Assembly (NCBI RefSeq): GCF_005885635.1
Contig: NZ_VATY01000002.1
Location: 558,001 to 622,000, forward strand
Length of the DNA: 64,000 bases
Reading direction: 5' to 3'
DNA from: Maribacter algarum (ex Zhang et al. 2020)
Lineage (GTDB): Bacteria > Bacteroidota > Bacteroidia > Flavobacteriales > Flavobacteriaceae
Shown here piece by piece: positions 8,954 through 18,561 of the stretch. Each line of letters opens with the position of its first letter. Positions within the stretch are counted from its first letter, which is position 1. The notes below the pieces were generated by a model. The model saw only the letters and a list, made by a program, of their open reading frames with translations, did not search any database and was not told where the DNA came from. A program made the translations under genes and the position numbers.

Positions 8954-10096
8954 CTAATACTTCACATAATCAACTATCTCTAATCCGTAACCAACAATTC
9001 CGACTCTTTTGGTTTGTTGACGATTTGTTAGCAATCGCATTTTAGAGATGTTAAGGTCATGTAGAATCTGGGCTCCGATACCAAAATCACGGGTGTCCAT
9101 ATCTATTTTAGGTGCTTTATGAATGCCTTGTTTTTGAAGTTCTTTTAATTCCGCCAAACGGGATAAAAGATTTAAGGATTCTGAATCTTGATTGATGAAA
9201 ACAATTGCACCTTTGCCTTCGTCATTTATGGCCTTAAACATATCCTCAAGTTTCTTATCAGGATTATTAGTCAATGTACCCAAAACATCATTGTTGACCA
9301 AAGTTGAGTTAATTCTCGTTAATACCTTTTCATCTTTATTCCAGTCTCCCTTAGTAAGGGCGATATGTATGTGATTGTTTGTGGTTTGTTTGTAGGCACG
9401 TAATCGAAAGTCTCCAAAACGAGTGTTGATATCAAAGTCTTCTTTTTTCTCAATAAGACTATCATGCTCCATTCGGTACGCAACCAAATCTTCAATGGAA
9501 ACAATCTTCAAATCGAATTTTTTTGCAACTTCCATTAGTTCTCGAAGTCGAGCCATGCTGCCATCTTCGTTCATAATTTCCACTATGATTCCGGCAGGTT
9601 TCAATCCGGCTAAACGTGCAAAATCGATTGCTGCCTCCGTATGACCAGTTCTTCTCAAAACCCCACCTTCTTTTGCCACTAAAGGAAAAATGTGACCTGG
9701 TCTTGCTAAATCATGAGGTTTTGTGTCATCATCAGTAAGCGCAAAAACTGTCTTTGCCCGATCAGAGGCAGAGATACCTGTTGTAACACCATTTCCTCTT
9801 AAATCTACAGAAACGGTAAAAGCGGTTTCGAGTGGATCTGTATTATGATTCACCATCATATGGAGTCCTAATTCTTTGCAACGGCCTTCAGTTAAAGGGG
9901 CACATATAAGCCCTCGACCATGTTTCGCCATGAAGTTAACAGTTTCAGGAGTAGCCAATTCCGCGGCAGCTAAGAAGTCACCTTCATTTTCTCGATTTTC
10001 ATCGTCAACTACAATGATGACCTTGCCGGTCCGAATATCGGCTATGGCTTCTTCAATTGTATTTAACTGTATGTTCCTCTCCATGCTTGTTATCAT
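8954..10096 (-). CDS. ribB: 3,4-dihydroxy-2-butanone-4-phosphate synthase with a decayed GTP cyclohydrolase II domain
   Basis: 380 residues. Residues 7-210 are a complete RibB domain that makes the four-carbon riboflavin precursor from ribulose 5-phosphate: DDENRENEGD at 31-40 and RTGHTEAAIDFARLAG near 148-163. Residues 215-380 align with GTP cyclohydrolase II, but the three zinc cysteines are gone: the usual SECLTGD reads STLVNND, RCDCG reads TNNPD, and the catalytic QEGR loop reads DSES. Only RDFGIGAQIL and the MRLLTN segment survive. The second domain is therefore probably inactive and a separate RibA is expected elsewhere. The ATG overlaps the stop of the upstream permease gene (ATGA), indicating translational coupling. 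Confidence 0.9.
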   Translation of the reverse strand: MITSMERNIQLNTIEEAIADIRTGKVIIVVDDENRENEGDFLAAAELATPETVNFMAKHGRGLICAPLTEGRCKELGLHMMVNHNTDPLETAFTVSVDLRGNGVTTGISASDRAKTVFALTDDDTKPHDLARPGHIFPLVAKEGGVLRRTGHTEAAIDFARLAGLKPAGIIVEIMNEDGSMARLRELMEVAKKFDLKIVSIEDLVAYRMEHDSLIEKKEDFDINTRFGDFRLRAYKQTTNNHIHIALTKGDWNKDEKVLTRINSTLVNNDVLGTLTNNPDKKLEDMFKAINDEGKGAIVFINQDSESLNLLSRLAELKELQKQGIHKAPKIDMDTRDFGIGAQILHDLNISKMRLLTNRQQTKRVGIVGYGLEIVDYVKY

Positions 10097-11574
10097 GATG
10101 TCGTTCTTTTATCTTTCTTCTTTGGTAGCAATCCTTTAAAAAAGTCGATAACCCTACCAAAACTCATTAGGCCTTTATCTGCGGTTGCCCGTTTCGTTAA
10201 AATCACACCCAAAGGTAGCATAACCAGAGTAGATAACCATGCGCCGAGCATAGGATGTATATTCCCTTTTTTGGAATAGTTTTCTGCAAATACGCCTAAG
10301 AAATAGTAAATAAGGAATAGAATAATAGCTATAACCATTGGTAGGCCCAAGCCACCTTTTCGAATTATTGCGCCTAAAGGAGCACCTACAAAAAATAAAA
10401 TAATGCATGAGAAAGCCAGGGCAAATTTCTTGTGTAAAGAAAGAATATGTCGCCGATGAAATTCATAGCGTTTATTCATTTCTTTCTTTTTGCCCCGCAC
10501 TGAGGTCAGTACATTTGTGGTAGAGTTCTTAGCTGAATTCATTACTTGAACTTGTTGCCACTCTGGATAGATGTTTACAATACTATCCTTAAAAATATCG
10601 AAATCTAAATGAGTAGTACCATTTTTAAATTGACGCTTTTTATTTAGAGTAGTGTCCTGCTCAGGAAGTGGAATAAACGCTCCCATGCGCTCTGAGGTGA
10701 TTTTTGAAAATGAAGTAACCCGTCTTATATTGTCCTCTTGAATAGAGTCGATATCCTTGGTCAAACGAGAGATATTCTTCATTTTCTCCGTTCGCAGGTC
10801 TTTTTCTTCTTCTAAATCGACATTATTGAATTCTGAAAGGTCGATATTCATAGTGTAGTCCTCAAAATCAGCTTGTGCAAAAGGATATTTTCTTTTTTCA
10901 CTTTTAGTACCCTCGACGTTTTCATATAATTGGCCGTCATTTAAGACCAACTGTATGATATTGGAATTCTCACTACTTTTCAACTCACCAGTTTTGGCCT
11001 TGATTACCCTATAATTGATGTTCGTTTTTGTCTTTTGATGAATAATGACATTTTCCAGAAAATTGTCATTTTCACCGTACTTTCGGTCCACCTTGATATT
11101 CATATCGGCAGATTCAAAATCGCTGAATACACCTTCTGCAATAGCAATTGCTGGTTTTAATTTGGCAATATTCCGTCTTAGGTAAAATATTTTTTGTTCA
11201 GAAGCTGGTATGACATTATTGGCGAAGTAAAAAGTGACTCCACCTAAGCCTACCATAAATATGATGATGCCGAGCATGGCTCGTTGTAATGAAATTCCTG
11301 AGGCCTTCATAGCTGCGAACTCATAGTGTTCCGCAAAATTTCCAAACGTGAGTATAGAGGATAGTAGTACGGTGAGCGGAAGTACCTTCTCAGTTAGTTC
11401 TGGCATCTTATAGAAAAAGAACTTTCCGATAATGATCATATCAAGACCCTTGCCAGCCAAATCATCAATAAACAACCATATCGATTGAAAAATGAAGATG
11501 AACATCATTATGACAAATGAACTGATAAGATTGAATAAAAATCGAGATAAAATATATCTGTCGAGAATCCTCAA
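10093..11574 (-). CDS. LptF/LptG-family permease (YjgP/YjgQ)
   Basis: 493 residues. Three N-terminal helices (from LDRYILSRFLFNLISSF), a large periplasmic region at about 110-380 and three C-terminal helices from about residue 385 match the LPS export permeases LptF/LptG, which pair with LptB to lift lipopolysaccharide from the inner membrane. The segment AAMKASGISLQRAM is the cytoplasmic coupling helix typical of the family. It lies between lolA and ribB in an operon; which of LptF or LptG it is cannot be decided here. Confidence 0.9.
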   Translation of the reverse strand: MRILDRYILSRFLFNLISSFVIMMFIFIFQSIWLFIDDLAGKGLDMIIIGKFFFYKMPELTEKVLPLTVLLSSILTFGNFAEHYEFAAMKASGISLQRAMLGIIIFMVGLGGVTFYFANNVIPASEQKIFYLRRNIAKLKPAIAIAEGVFSDFESADMNIKVDRKYGENDNFLENVIIHQKTKTNINYRVIKAKTGELKSSENSNIIQLVLNDGQLYENVEGTKSEKRKYPFAQADFEDYTMNIDLSEFNNVDLEEEKDLRTEKMKNISRLTKDIDSIQEDNIRRVTSFSKITSERMGAFIPLPEQDTTLNKKRQFKNGTTHLDFDIFKDSIVNIYPEWQQVQVMNSAKNSTTNVLTSVRGKKKEMNKRYEFHRRHILSLHKKFALAFSCIILFFVGAPLGAIIRKGGLGLPMVIAIILFLIYYFLGVFAENYSKKGNIHPMLGAWLSTLVMLPLGVILTKRATADKGLMSFGRVIDFFKGLLPKKKDKRTTS

Positions 11575-11584
11575 GGTAAATGCC

Positions 11585-12244
11585 TTAGTTTTTTATGATG
11601 TAGTAGCCGTCGCTTTTGTACTTGCTTTCATCAAAAGTAAATAAGGTTTTTGATAAAGGTTGATTTGTTTTAAAAGAATTAACAGTAATCGTAGTTGTAG
11701 TGCTGTTTTTACCGGTATAGATAAGTTTGTAAATATGCTTGGTTTCGGCATCAACACCCATTAAAATACTTTTGATTTCAGCGTTGGTATCAATAGGAAC
11801 TAATTTCACATATTGAATCTTTCGACCTTGCACGTTTTGAAGAATATCCCAAGCATAAGTATGCCCCTCTTTATAAAAAGTCAGCATTTTGGAAGGAGTC
11901 AGGGCATTTTCATCCTCTGTTTTATCCTCTATAGTTACTTCTTCATTTTCAGGAACAATGGTGTATACCTTATTACCGTCGTATAGTTGTTGAGTGCCTA
12001 AATAGTTGAAAAGATATTTATCGCTTTGTAAGGTAACATCCCCTCGAGTTTCGGAGTTTATATCAGCTTCCGCATTGTGCAATACGTAGTTAAAGTCTAC
12101 AAAAATATTCTCGTAGCCTTGTACTTTATTGTACACAGCATCAAGCAGGGCTTTTGCTTTATCTGAATCTTGAGCAATTGTAAAGTTTGACGCAAAAAAT
12201 ACTACGAATACTAAAACTAACTTCTTCATTCTATTAAATTTCAT
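11585..12244 (-). CDS. lolA: LolA-like outer membrane lipoprotein carrier protein
   Basis: 219 residues with a signal peptide (FVVFFASNFTIAQ). The mature part has the LolA/DUF4292-like pattern: VYNKVQGYENIFVDFNYVL, GDVTLQSDKYLFNYLGTQQLYDGNKVYTI, and a C-terminal TITVNSFKTNQPLSKTLFTFD segment. The family shuttles lipoproteins across the periplasm. The start overlaps the end of ftsK by 11 nt, showing they are translated together. In this phylum sequence is divergent, so the family call is firmer than the exact orthology. Confidence 0.85.
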   Translation of the reverse strand: MKFNRMKKLVLVFVVFFASNFTIAQDSDKAKALLDAVYNKVQGYENIFVDFNYVLHNAEADINSETRGDVTLQSDKYLFNYLGTQQLYDGNKVYTIVPENEEVTIEDKTEDENALTPSKMLTFYKEGHTYAWDILQNVQGRKIQYVKLVPIDTNAEIKSILMGVDAETKHIYKLIYTGKNSTTTTITVNSFKTNQPLSKTLFTFDESKYKSDGYYIIKN

Positions 12245-14618
12245 TATTAAGTAAATGTTCCAAGGCGACTAAATCTGCTACTAAAACCTGTCTAGCTTTG
12301 CTACCTTCAAATGGACCCACGATTCCGGCAGCTTCTAGTTGGTCGACTATTCTACCAGCTCGGTTGTATCCTAATTTTAATTTCCTTTGGATTAACGATG
12401 CCGAGCCTTGCTGTGCGATTACAATGACTTCAGCTGCCTCCCTAAACTTAGCATCCCTCTCCGATATATTATTATCAATACTTGTGCCAGAGTCTTCGCC
12501 AACATACTCGGGTAATTGATGTGCTTCAGGATAGGCTCTTTGTGAGCCAATATATTCTGTGATTTTTTCTACTTCAGGCGTATCCACAAAAGCACATTGA
12601 ATACGTGTTACGTCATTCCCTTGGGTATATAGCATATCACCGCGACCGATTAGTTGATCAGCTCCAGATGCATCTAAAATGGTTCTTGAATCAATCTTCG
12701 AGGTAACACGAAAAGCTATACGTGCTGGGAAGTTCGCCTTAATAATACCAGTAATCACATTTACAGAAGGACGCTGAGTCGCAATTATTAGATGGATACC
12801 AATAGCTCTAGCCAACTGTGCCAAACGAGCTACCGGAGTCTCCACTTCTTTACCTGCGGTCATAATTAAATCGGCAAACTCATCAATTACCAAAACGATA
12901 TAGGGCAAAAACATATGTCCGTCATTAGGATTCAGTTTTCTTGCCTTAAACTTATCGTTGTATTCCTTAATGTTACGAACCATGGCTGTTTTCAATAGTT
13001 CATAACGATTATCCATTTCGATGCAGAGCGAATTCAAAGTGTGAATGACTTTCGTGTTATCCGTAATAATGGCATCTTCAGAATCCGGAAGTTTCGCTAA
13101 GAAGTGCCGTTCAATCTTGTTAAAAAGTGTGAGTTCTACTTTCTTTGGGTCTACCAAGACAAATTTCACCTCGGCCGGATGCTTCTTATAAAGCAAAGAG
13201 GTTAGCACGGCATTAAGTCCTACGGATTTACCTTGTCCCGTAGCGCCAGCCATCAAAAGGTGCGGCATTTTTGCTAAATCAACCACAAAGGTTTCATTAC
13301 TAATAGTTTTACCAAAAGCAATAGGCAATTGCATTTCTGCCTTCTGGAATTTTGTAGAAGCAATTACAGATCGCATGGATACTATGGTCGCATTTTTATT
13401 CGGAACTTCAATACCAATGGTTCCTTTCCCTGGAATTGGTGCGATGATACGTATTCCTAAAGCTGCAAGAGATAAGGCAATATCATCTTCTAGATTTTTA
13501 ATCTTAGAAATACGAACACCCGCCTCAGGAACGATTTCATATAAAGTTACAGTTGGACCAATCGTTGCTTTAATCTGTGCAATACCAATCTTGTAATTTT
13601 TGAGCGTATTTACAATTTTGGTTTTGTTTTCCTCCAGTTCTTCTTGGTTGATTGTTATTCCACCTGTAACACCATGCTGGTCTAATAACTCTATAGTTGG
13701 AAATTTATAGTTACCCAATTCAAGGGTTGGGTCAAATAGTCCGAAGTCATCTACTAATTTGTCAGCTATATTCTTTTTTTCTTCTTTCTCTTCAACGATT
13801 TTTTCCACTTCCATTGCCAGGTCCTCACTTTCCTCTTCACCGGGAATGGTCACTTCAAAATCATCCACTTTTTCTTCGACTAGCGGAGGAATATCTTCTT
13901 TATGGGTATAGGTGTCAATTATTACCGGAGTTTCATCCTCAGGCTCCAGGGAAAGGGTCATTGGTGCCTCACTTTCTTCCGTTTTCGGACTTCGTTTGAA
14001 ATCGGTTTTTAAAGAACTCGATTTGTTTTTGAACCATCTTCCTATATCTTCAGGAGAGAATTGGAACAATCTAACTAGAATGATAACCAACCCAAATAAA
14101 AGTAAAAGAAGTACACCAATCATTCCAACGTAATCCTGTAAGAAATCATTCATTTCATAACCTACGAGTCCACCCAACAAGGGTTGTTTGCTTCCTGCGA
14201 AGCCCAGTGCGATTGAGCTCCATATCATAAAAACGAGTCCCCAAATCCACTTTTTTAGCATTCCTTTTTGGTCCATGCCTAAAAACATATAAAGACCCTT
14301 TAGGCAAAGTAGGAATGGAAGGATTAGAGAGGTCAAACCAAAACCTTTGTACATAAAAAAGTGGCTTACTTGCGCCCCAAATTTTTTCAAAAGGTTTTTA
14401 GCTTCTTCGTTTCTTTCGCCAAATTCCGTAAGGAGACTTTGGTCATCTTTCCAATTAAAATAGAAGGAAATAAAGGCAAGTGTAAGGAAGATACTGGCAA
14501 CTATTAAAAGACTGCCCAATATAATCTTATTTTGTTTGGATAATTTATAAGACCTTGGTTTTTTAGTAGGTTTCGCTTTGACAGCTTTCGCCCTAGTCTT
14601 TTTTGCCTTCTTTGCCAT
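12234..14618 (-). CDS. ftsK: DNA translocase FtsK
   Basis: 794 residues. A basic N-terminus, four membrane helices (about 28-50, 95-112, 125-145 and 160-185) that anchor it at the septum, an acidic linker (about 200-290) and a RecA-like motor. Walker A is AGATGQGKSVGLN near residue 457, and Walker B follows (IVLVIDEFADL). The C-terminal gamma winged helix (QQGSASLIQRKLKLGYNRAG) reads polar DNA sequences. It moves chromosomes to the division site and activates XerCD recombination at dif. All key motifs are present. Confidence 0.96.
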   Translation of the reverse strand: MAKKAKKTRAKAVKAKPTKKPRSYKLSKQNKIILGSLLIVASIFLTLAFISFYFNWKDDQSLLTEFGERNEEAKNLLKKFGAQVSHFFMYKGFGLTSLILPFLLCLKGLYMFLGMDQKGMLKKWIWGLVFMIWSSIALGFAGSKQPLLGGLVGYEMNDFLQDYVGMIGVLLLLLFGLVIILVRLFQFSPEDIGRWFKNKSSSLKTDFKRSPKTEESEAPMTLSLEPEDETPVIIDTYTHKEDIPPLVEEKVDDFEVTIPGEEESEDLAMEVEKIVEEKEEKKNIADKLVDDFGLFDPTLELGNYKFPTIELLDQHGVTGGITINQEELEENKTKIVNTLKNYKIGIAQIKATIGPTVTLYEIVPEAGVRISKIKNLEDDIALSLAALGIRIIAPIPGKGTIGIEVPNKNATIVSMRSVIASTKFQKAEMQLPIAFGKTISNETFVVDLAKMPHLLMAGATGQGKSVGLNAVLTSLLYKKHPAEVKFVLVDPKKVELTLFNKIERHFLAKLPDSEDAIITDNTKVIHTLNSLCIEMDNRYELLKTAMVRNIKEYNDKFKARKLNPNDGHMFLPYIVLVIDEFADLIMTAGKEVETPVARLAQLARAIGIHLIIATQRPSVNVITGIIKANFPARIAFRVTSKIDSRTILDASGADQLIGRGDMLYTQGNDVTRIQCAFVDTPEVEKITEYIGSQRAYPEAHQLPEYVGEDSGTSIDNNISERDAKFREAAEVIVIAQQGSASLIQRKLKLGYNRAGRIVDQLEAAGIVGPFEGSKARQVLVADLVALEHLLNNEI

Positions 14619-14680
14619 TCACTAGTAGATTCTGCGGGTAAAAATACGAATTTCGTACGGAAGAAGAACCGCCAAAAGTT

Positions 14681-15049
14681 TCAAAAGATTTTTGGTAAAT
14701 AAATGATACATCCAATTATCGTGGCTGCGATCGAAACTATCATTACTGCACCTGCGGATACGTCTTTTATGAAACCAATTTTTTTATCAAATTCGGGTTG
14801 AACAAAATCAGAGACTTTTTCTATAGCAGTGTTTAAGCCTTCAGTACCCATAATAACTGCAATAGTCAAGATTTGAATGCACCATTCCGTTGCAGAGATT
14901 TCAAAAAAGAAACCAGCAGCAGTCATAACAATAGCAATAAATACCTGAACTTTTATACTGGCTTCGGTCCGAACCAAAAGAAGGGCTCCACGTAATGCGA
15001 AGCCCACACTTTTTATTCTATTTACTAGAAAAGACTCTTTTTTAGGCAT
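14681..15049 (-). CDS. dgkA: Diacylglycerol kinase / undecaprenol kinase (DgkA family)
   Basis: 122 residues with three membrane helices. The family signature EGLNTAIEKVSDF, followed by KDVSAGAVMI, is complete. These small membrane kinases phosphorylate diacylglycerol or undecaprenol to recycle lipid intermediates of envelope synthesis; the substrate is not decided by sequence. The gene overlaps the end of tpx by 8 nt, and ftsK begins 62 nt further on. Confidence 0.9.
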   Translation of the reverse strand: MPKKESFLVNRIKSVGFALRGALLLVRTEASIKVQVFIAIVMTAAGFFFEISATEWCIQILTIAVIMGTEGLNTAIEKVSDFVQPEFDKKIGFIKDVSAGAVMIVSIAATIIGCIIYLPKIF

Positions 15050-15548
15050 TTGCTAAAGCTTCTAAAGCTGCAGTATAGTTAGGTTCGTCTACGATTTCAC
15101 CAACTTGTTCGGTGTATACCACATCACCCTCTTCATTCAGAACAACTACCGCTCTAGAATGCAAAGGGGTTAAAGGACCATCAGAGAAAGCTACCTGATA
15201 TGCTTCACCAAAATTACCATCTCTAAAATCAGAAAGCATTTCAACGTTTTCTATTCCTTCCGCACCACAAAACCGAGCCTGAGCAAAAGGAAGGTCTTTT
15301 GACACACAAAGAACAACTGTATTTTCAAATGCTGCGGCATCTTTATTGAATTGACGAACAGATTGCGCACAAGTACCCGTGTCAATACTTGGAAATATAT
15401 TGAGAACGACTTTCTTTCCTTTATAGTCGGAAAGGGAAGTCAATGATAAATCACCTTTTGTTAGGTTGAAGCTCGGAGCGGCACTTCCAATTGATGGTAA
15501 AGAGCCTATTGAGTTTATTGCATTTCCGTGTAATGTAAGTGAAGCCAT
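15042..15548 (-). CDS. tpx: Thiol peroxidase, atypical 2-Cys peroxiredoxin
   Basis: 168 residues, the standard Tpx length. The peroxidatic site is FPSIDTGTCAQSVRQF with Cys60, and the resolving cysteine is Cys94 in ARFCGAEGI, the spacing seen in E. coli Tpx. It reduces hydrogen and alkyl peroxides using thioredoxin in the cytoplasm or periplasm; no signal peptide is seen. First gene of the tpx-dgkA-ftsK-lolA-lpt-ribB block. Confidence 0.95.
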   Translation of the reverse strand: MASLTLHGNAINSIGSLPSIGSAAPSFNLTKGDLSLTSLSDYKGKKVVLNIFPSIDTGTCAQSVRQFNKDAAAFENTVVLCVSKDLPFAQARFCGAEGIENVEMLSDFRDGNFGEAYQVAFSDGPLTPLHSRAVVVLNEEGDVVYTEQVGEIVDEPNYTAALEALANA

Positions 15549-15644
15549 AACGTGGTTTTTAAATTTTGCGTGAAATTAAAAAACATCAAGCGTTTTTAAC
15601 AATGAAAGGCAACCTAATTTTTTAAATTCACAAATACTTAACGA

Positions 15645-17117
15645 TTATGCTTTTACTGATGAAGTCGTCATCATTCGTATTTTTATTTTGAATGCAGCAA
15701 ACAATAGGGTCATAAATGGACTGAGCCAATTGAAAATAGCATAGATAAAGTATTCTCCAACACCAACGCCTAATACCCCAGATTGATAAGCCCCGCAGGT
15801 ATTCCAAGGAATCAATACCGAGGTTACCGTACCTGAATCTTCTAAGGTTCTACTTAAATTTTCAGGAGCTAGGCCTTTGTCTTCATATGCTTTTTTAAAC
15901 ATTTTCCCAGGAATTACAAGTGCTAAATACTGGTCACTGGCGATAACATTTAGACCTAAACAGCTAACTACAGTACTTGCAAAAAGCCCAAATACGGTTG
16001 TTGCAACTGAGAGCAAGGCCTTTGTAATCCTAGATAAGGCACCAATGCCATCCATGACACCACCAAAAACCATGGCACAAATAATTAGAAAGATAGTCCA
16101 TAGCATACCCTTCATTCCCCCGGAGCTGAAAAGTTCATTTAAACTTGCGTTTTCTGTTACTACTTGTGTATCGGTAAAAATGGCTTTCATCAATGACATT
16201 GTCTCTGACTCAGATAGCTCTAGTAATATTTCTGATTGAAAAATCATAGCAAAGACTCCGGCGATACCAACTCCTGCACCCAATGCGATTAATGGTTTTG
16301 TTTTAAATAGGATCAAAACCACTACCATTATAGGGACGATAAACAAATACGGCGTAATATTAAAGCTGTTTTCTATGGTTCGAAGTAAATCATCAACATT
16401 GGTGGTGCCGGTAGCATCAATATTTAGACTCAATATTGAAAAAACGACTAGGGTGATTACGATAGACGGTACTGTGGTAAAGGCCATATACCTAATATGG
16501 GTAAATAAGTCCGTTCCTGCCATGGCGGGAGCAAGGTTTGTAGTGTCGCTTAAGGGAGACATTTTATCACCAAAATAAGCACCAGATATTACCGCACCGG
16601 CAATCATTCCTGCAGGTATTCCCAATGCAGTACCAATTCCAACTAAAGCAATACCAACGGTTGCTGAAGTAGTCCAGGAGCTTCCAGTAGCAATTGATAT
16701 TAAAGCAGCAATTATAACGGAAGCGGGTAGAAAAATGCTAGGGCTCAATGCCTGTAATCCGTAATATACCATTGCCGGAATAATTCCACTCACGAGCCAA
16801 GTTCCTGCAAGCGCACCGACCAAGAACAAAATCATTATCGGAAGGAAAACACTTCTAAGATTCTCCCAGATTTCTGTGAGCATTGTTTTGATACTAACTT
16901 TATTGAAGAAACCCACTACTGCAGCAATTACCCCACCAATTAAAAGTATAATTTGATTCGAATAATCACCAAGCGCAGCACCATCCGCGAAGAAGATGTT
17001 ATATGCTAACATCAACATTAACAGAACAACGGGAATCAAAGCTTCCCAAATATTCAATTCTTTATTTTGAACGATGTTTTCATCTTCGCGATGTTCAAAA
17101 TATTCTTCGTTATCCAT
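15645..17117 (-). CDS. nhaC: Na+/H+ antiporter, NhaC family
   Basis: 490 residues with about 11-12 membrane helices. NhaC signatures include ATGSSWTTSATVGIALVGIG, GAVISGAYFGDKMSPLSDTTNLAPAM (in parts) and the C-terminal LEDSGTVTSVLIPWNTCGAYQ. It exchanges sodium (or, in some members, organic acid pairs such as malate/lactate) against protons at the inner membrane. It stands alone between tpx and the gamma-lyase gene. Confidence 0.93.
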   Translation of the reverse strand: MDNEEYFEHREDENIVQNKELNIWEALIPVVLLMLMLAYNIFFADGAALGDYSNQIILLIGGVIAAVVGFFNKVSIKTMLTEIWENLRSVFLPIMILFLVGALAGTWLVSGIIPAMVYYGLQALSPSIFLPASVIIAALISIATGSSWTTSATVGIALVGIGTALGIPAGMIAGAVISGAYFGDKMSPLSDTTNLAPAMAGTDLFTHIRYMAFTTVPSIVITLVVFSILSLNIDATGTTNVDDLLRTIENSFNITPYLFIVPIMVVVLILFKTKPLIALGAGVGIAGVFAMIFQSEILLELSESETMSLMKAIFTDTQVVTENASLNELFSSGGMKGMLWTIFLIICAMVFGGVMDGIGALSRITKALLSVATTVFGLFASTVVSCLGLNVIASDQYLALVIPGKMFKKAYEDKGLAPENLSRTLEDSGTVTSVLIPWNTCGAYQSGVLGVGVGEYFIYAIFNWLSPFMTLLFAAFKIKIRMMTTSSVKA

Positions 17118-17184
17118 ATATAGTCAGTTTGTCTATCCGTAATATTACGATTTTGGATACGCCTATGCAAGCTGTTTTTGATAT

Positions 17185-18405
17185 CTAAACAGGAATCTGA
17201 ATTTGAGGTTTAATATTTAGTTGTGCCATACAGTTCTTCATTTTGTTATAGGTTCGCTCAATATCGTTATCTAATCCGATGGAAAAACGAATGAGCCCGT
17301 TGGAAAGTCCCATTTCTAGTTGTTCTTCCTCAGGAATTTCGGAAGAAGTAGAAGTGCCAGGTGCACTAAATAAGGTTTTGTAGAAGCCTAGACTAACCGC
17401 AAGGTATCCTAGTTTTTCGGTCTGCATAAGTTCCATAAAAGCATTTGCATTTTCCAAAGAACCCACATCTAATGTCATCAAGCCGCCAAAGCCATAGTTG
17501 GCATTCATTTGCTTTTTCATGATGTTATGACCACTATGTGATGCTAATCCCGGATAGACAACGCGGAATCCGTCTGCTTCAAATTGCTGGGCTAGAAACA
17601 AGGCATTTTCACTATGCTTTTGTATACGAATATGTAGTGTTCGCATATTCTTTAAAATAGATGCTGCTCTAAGACTGTCCAAAGTGCTTCCTAATAACAT
17701 TCCGGCTCCGTTATTTACATCCTTTAGGCTTAAGCAAAATTCCGTAGTTCCACAGACAGCACCAGCAACACAGTCACTTGATCCATTTATAAACTTTGTC
17801 AGACTATGAATTATAATTTCTGCCCCGAGTTGCGCTGCCGGAATAGAAAGTGGAGAAAATGTATTATCCACAACCAGGGGAAGATTATATTTTTTAGCAA
17901 GTGCCGCCAGTGCCTTGATATCTGCAACTTCAAGTAAAGGATTACTAACCGCCTCACAATAAATCATTTTAGTTTGTGAAGTAATGGCCGATTCAACAGC
18001 TACAATATCTGTAATGTCCACAAATGAAGTGTCGATGGCGAATTTCTTTAGAAAGTTCTTCAGAAACGCATACGTACCTCCGTATATCGTTCGACTACTT
18101 ACAATATGTTCTCCAGAATCGCAGATTTGCATGATTACAGAACTAATGGCACCCATTCCACTCGCGTATACATTGGCGGTTTCTGTACCTTCTAGAGCAG
18201 CCAAAGCCTCACCCAAATACAAATTGGAAGGAGAGGAGTGGCGCGAATATAGATAACAACCTTCGGTATTCCCTTCAAAGGTGTCAAACATCGTTTTTGC
18301 ATTGAGAAAGGTATAGGTAGAAGAATCGGATACTGAAGGATTCACTCCTCCAAACTCTCCGAAATATTGTAAATCTTGTAATTGATTAGCAGAAGTATTG
18401 CTCAT
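17185..18405 (-). CDS. Trans-sulfuration PLP enzyme, probable methionine gamma-lyase
   Basis: 406 residues of the Cys/Met metabolism PLP family. Visible: YLYSRHSSPSNLYLGEALA with the Tyr and Arg that bind the phosphate of the neighbouring subunit, VVDNTFSPL with the PLP Asp, and HSLTKFINGSSD with the Schiff-base Lys204. Cystathionine gamma-synthase or beta-lyase activities are the alternatives. The divergent Lrp-type gene mirrors the mdeR-mdeA arrangement of methionine catabolism in Pseudomonas putida, which favours methionine gamma-lyase; that is inference. Confidence 0.87.
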   Translation of the reverse strand: MSNTSANQLQDLQYFGEFGGVNPSVSDSSTYTFLNAKTMFDTFEGNTEGCYLYSRHSSPSNLYLGEALAALEGTETANVYASGMGAISSVIMQICDSGEHIVSSRTIYGGTYAFLKNFLKKFAIDTSFVDITDIVAVESAITSQTKMIYCEAVSNPLLEVADIKALAALAKKYNLPLVVDNTFSPLSIPAAQLGAEIIIHSLTKFINGSSDCVAGAVCGTTEFCLSLKDVNNGAGMLLGSTLDSLRAASILKNMRTLHIRIQKHSENALFLAQQFEADGFRVVYPGLASHSGHNIMKKQMNANYGFGGLMTLDVGSLENANAFMELMQTEKLGYLAVSLGFYKTLFSAPGTSTSSEIPEEEQLEMGLSNGLIRFSIGLDNDIERTYNKMKNCMAQLNIKPQIQIPV

Positions 18406-18464
18406 GATTGAAATGATTTAGAACAATAAAATTAGATTGATGTAGTTTTAAAAACAATTTATTT

Positions 18465-18498
18465 TTGAATATTTAGAATATAAATCTATTATATTCAA
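18465..18498. promoter_or_regulatory. Nested inverted repeats, candidate Lrp-type operator
   Basis: Two inverted repeats share a very AT-rich stretch between the divergent gamma-lyase and Lrp genes: GAATATAA (18476-18483) with TTATATTC (18489-18496), and TTGAATAT (18465-18472) with ATATTCAA (18491-18498). Lrp/AsnC proteins bind such AT-rich dyads as stacked dimers, and the site lies where it could control both genes. Confidence 0.5.
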
Positions 18499-18561
18499 TA
18501 AATATAGAATTATTATAATTAAATTGCTTAAAACACACAGTGGAATAGAAAATAGTACAGT

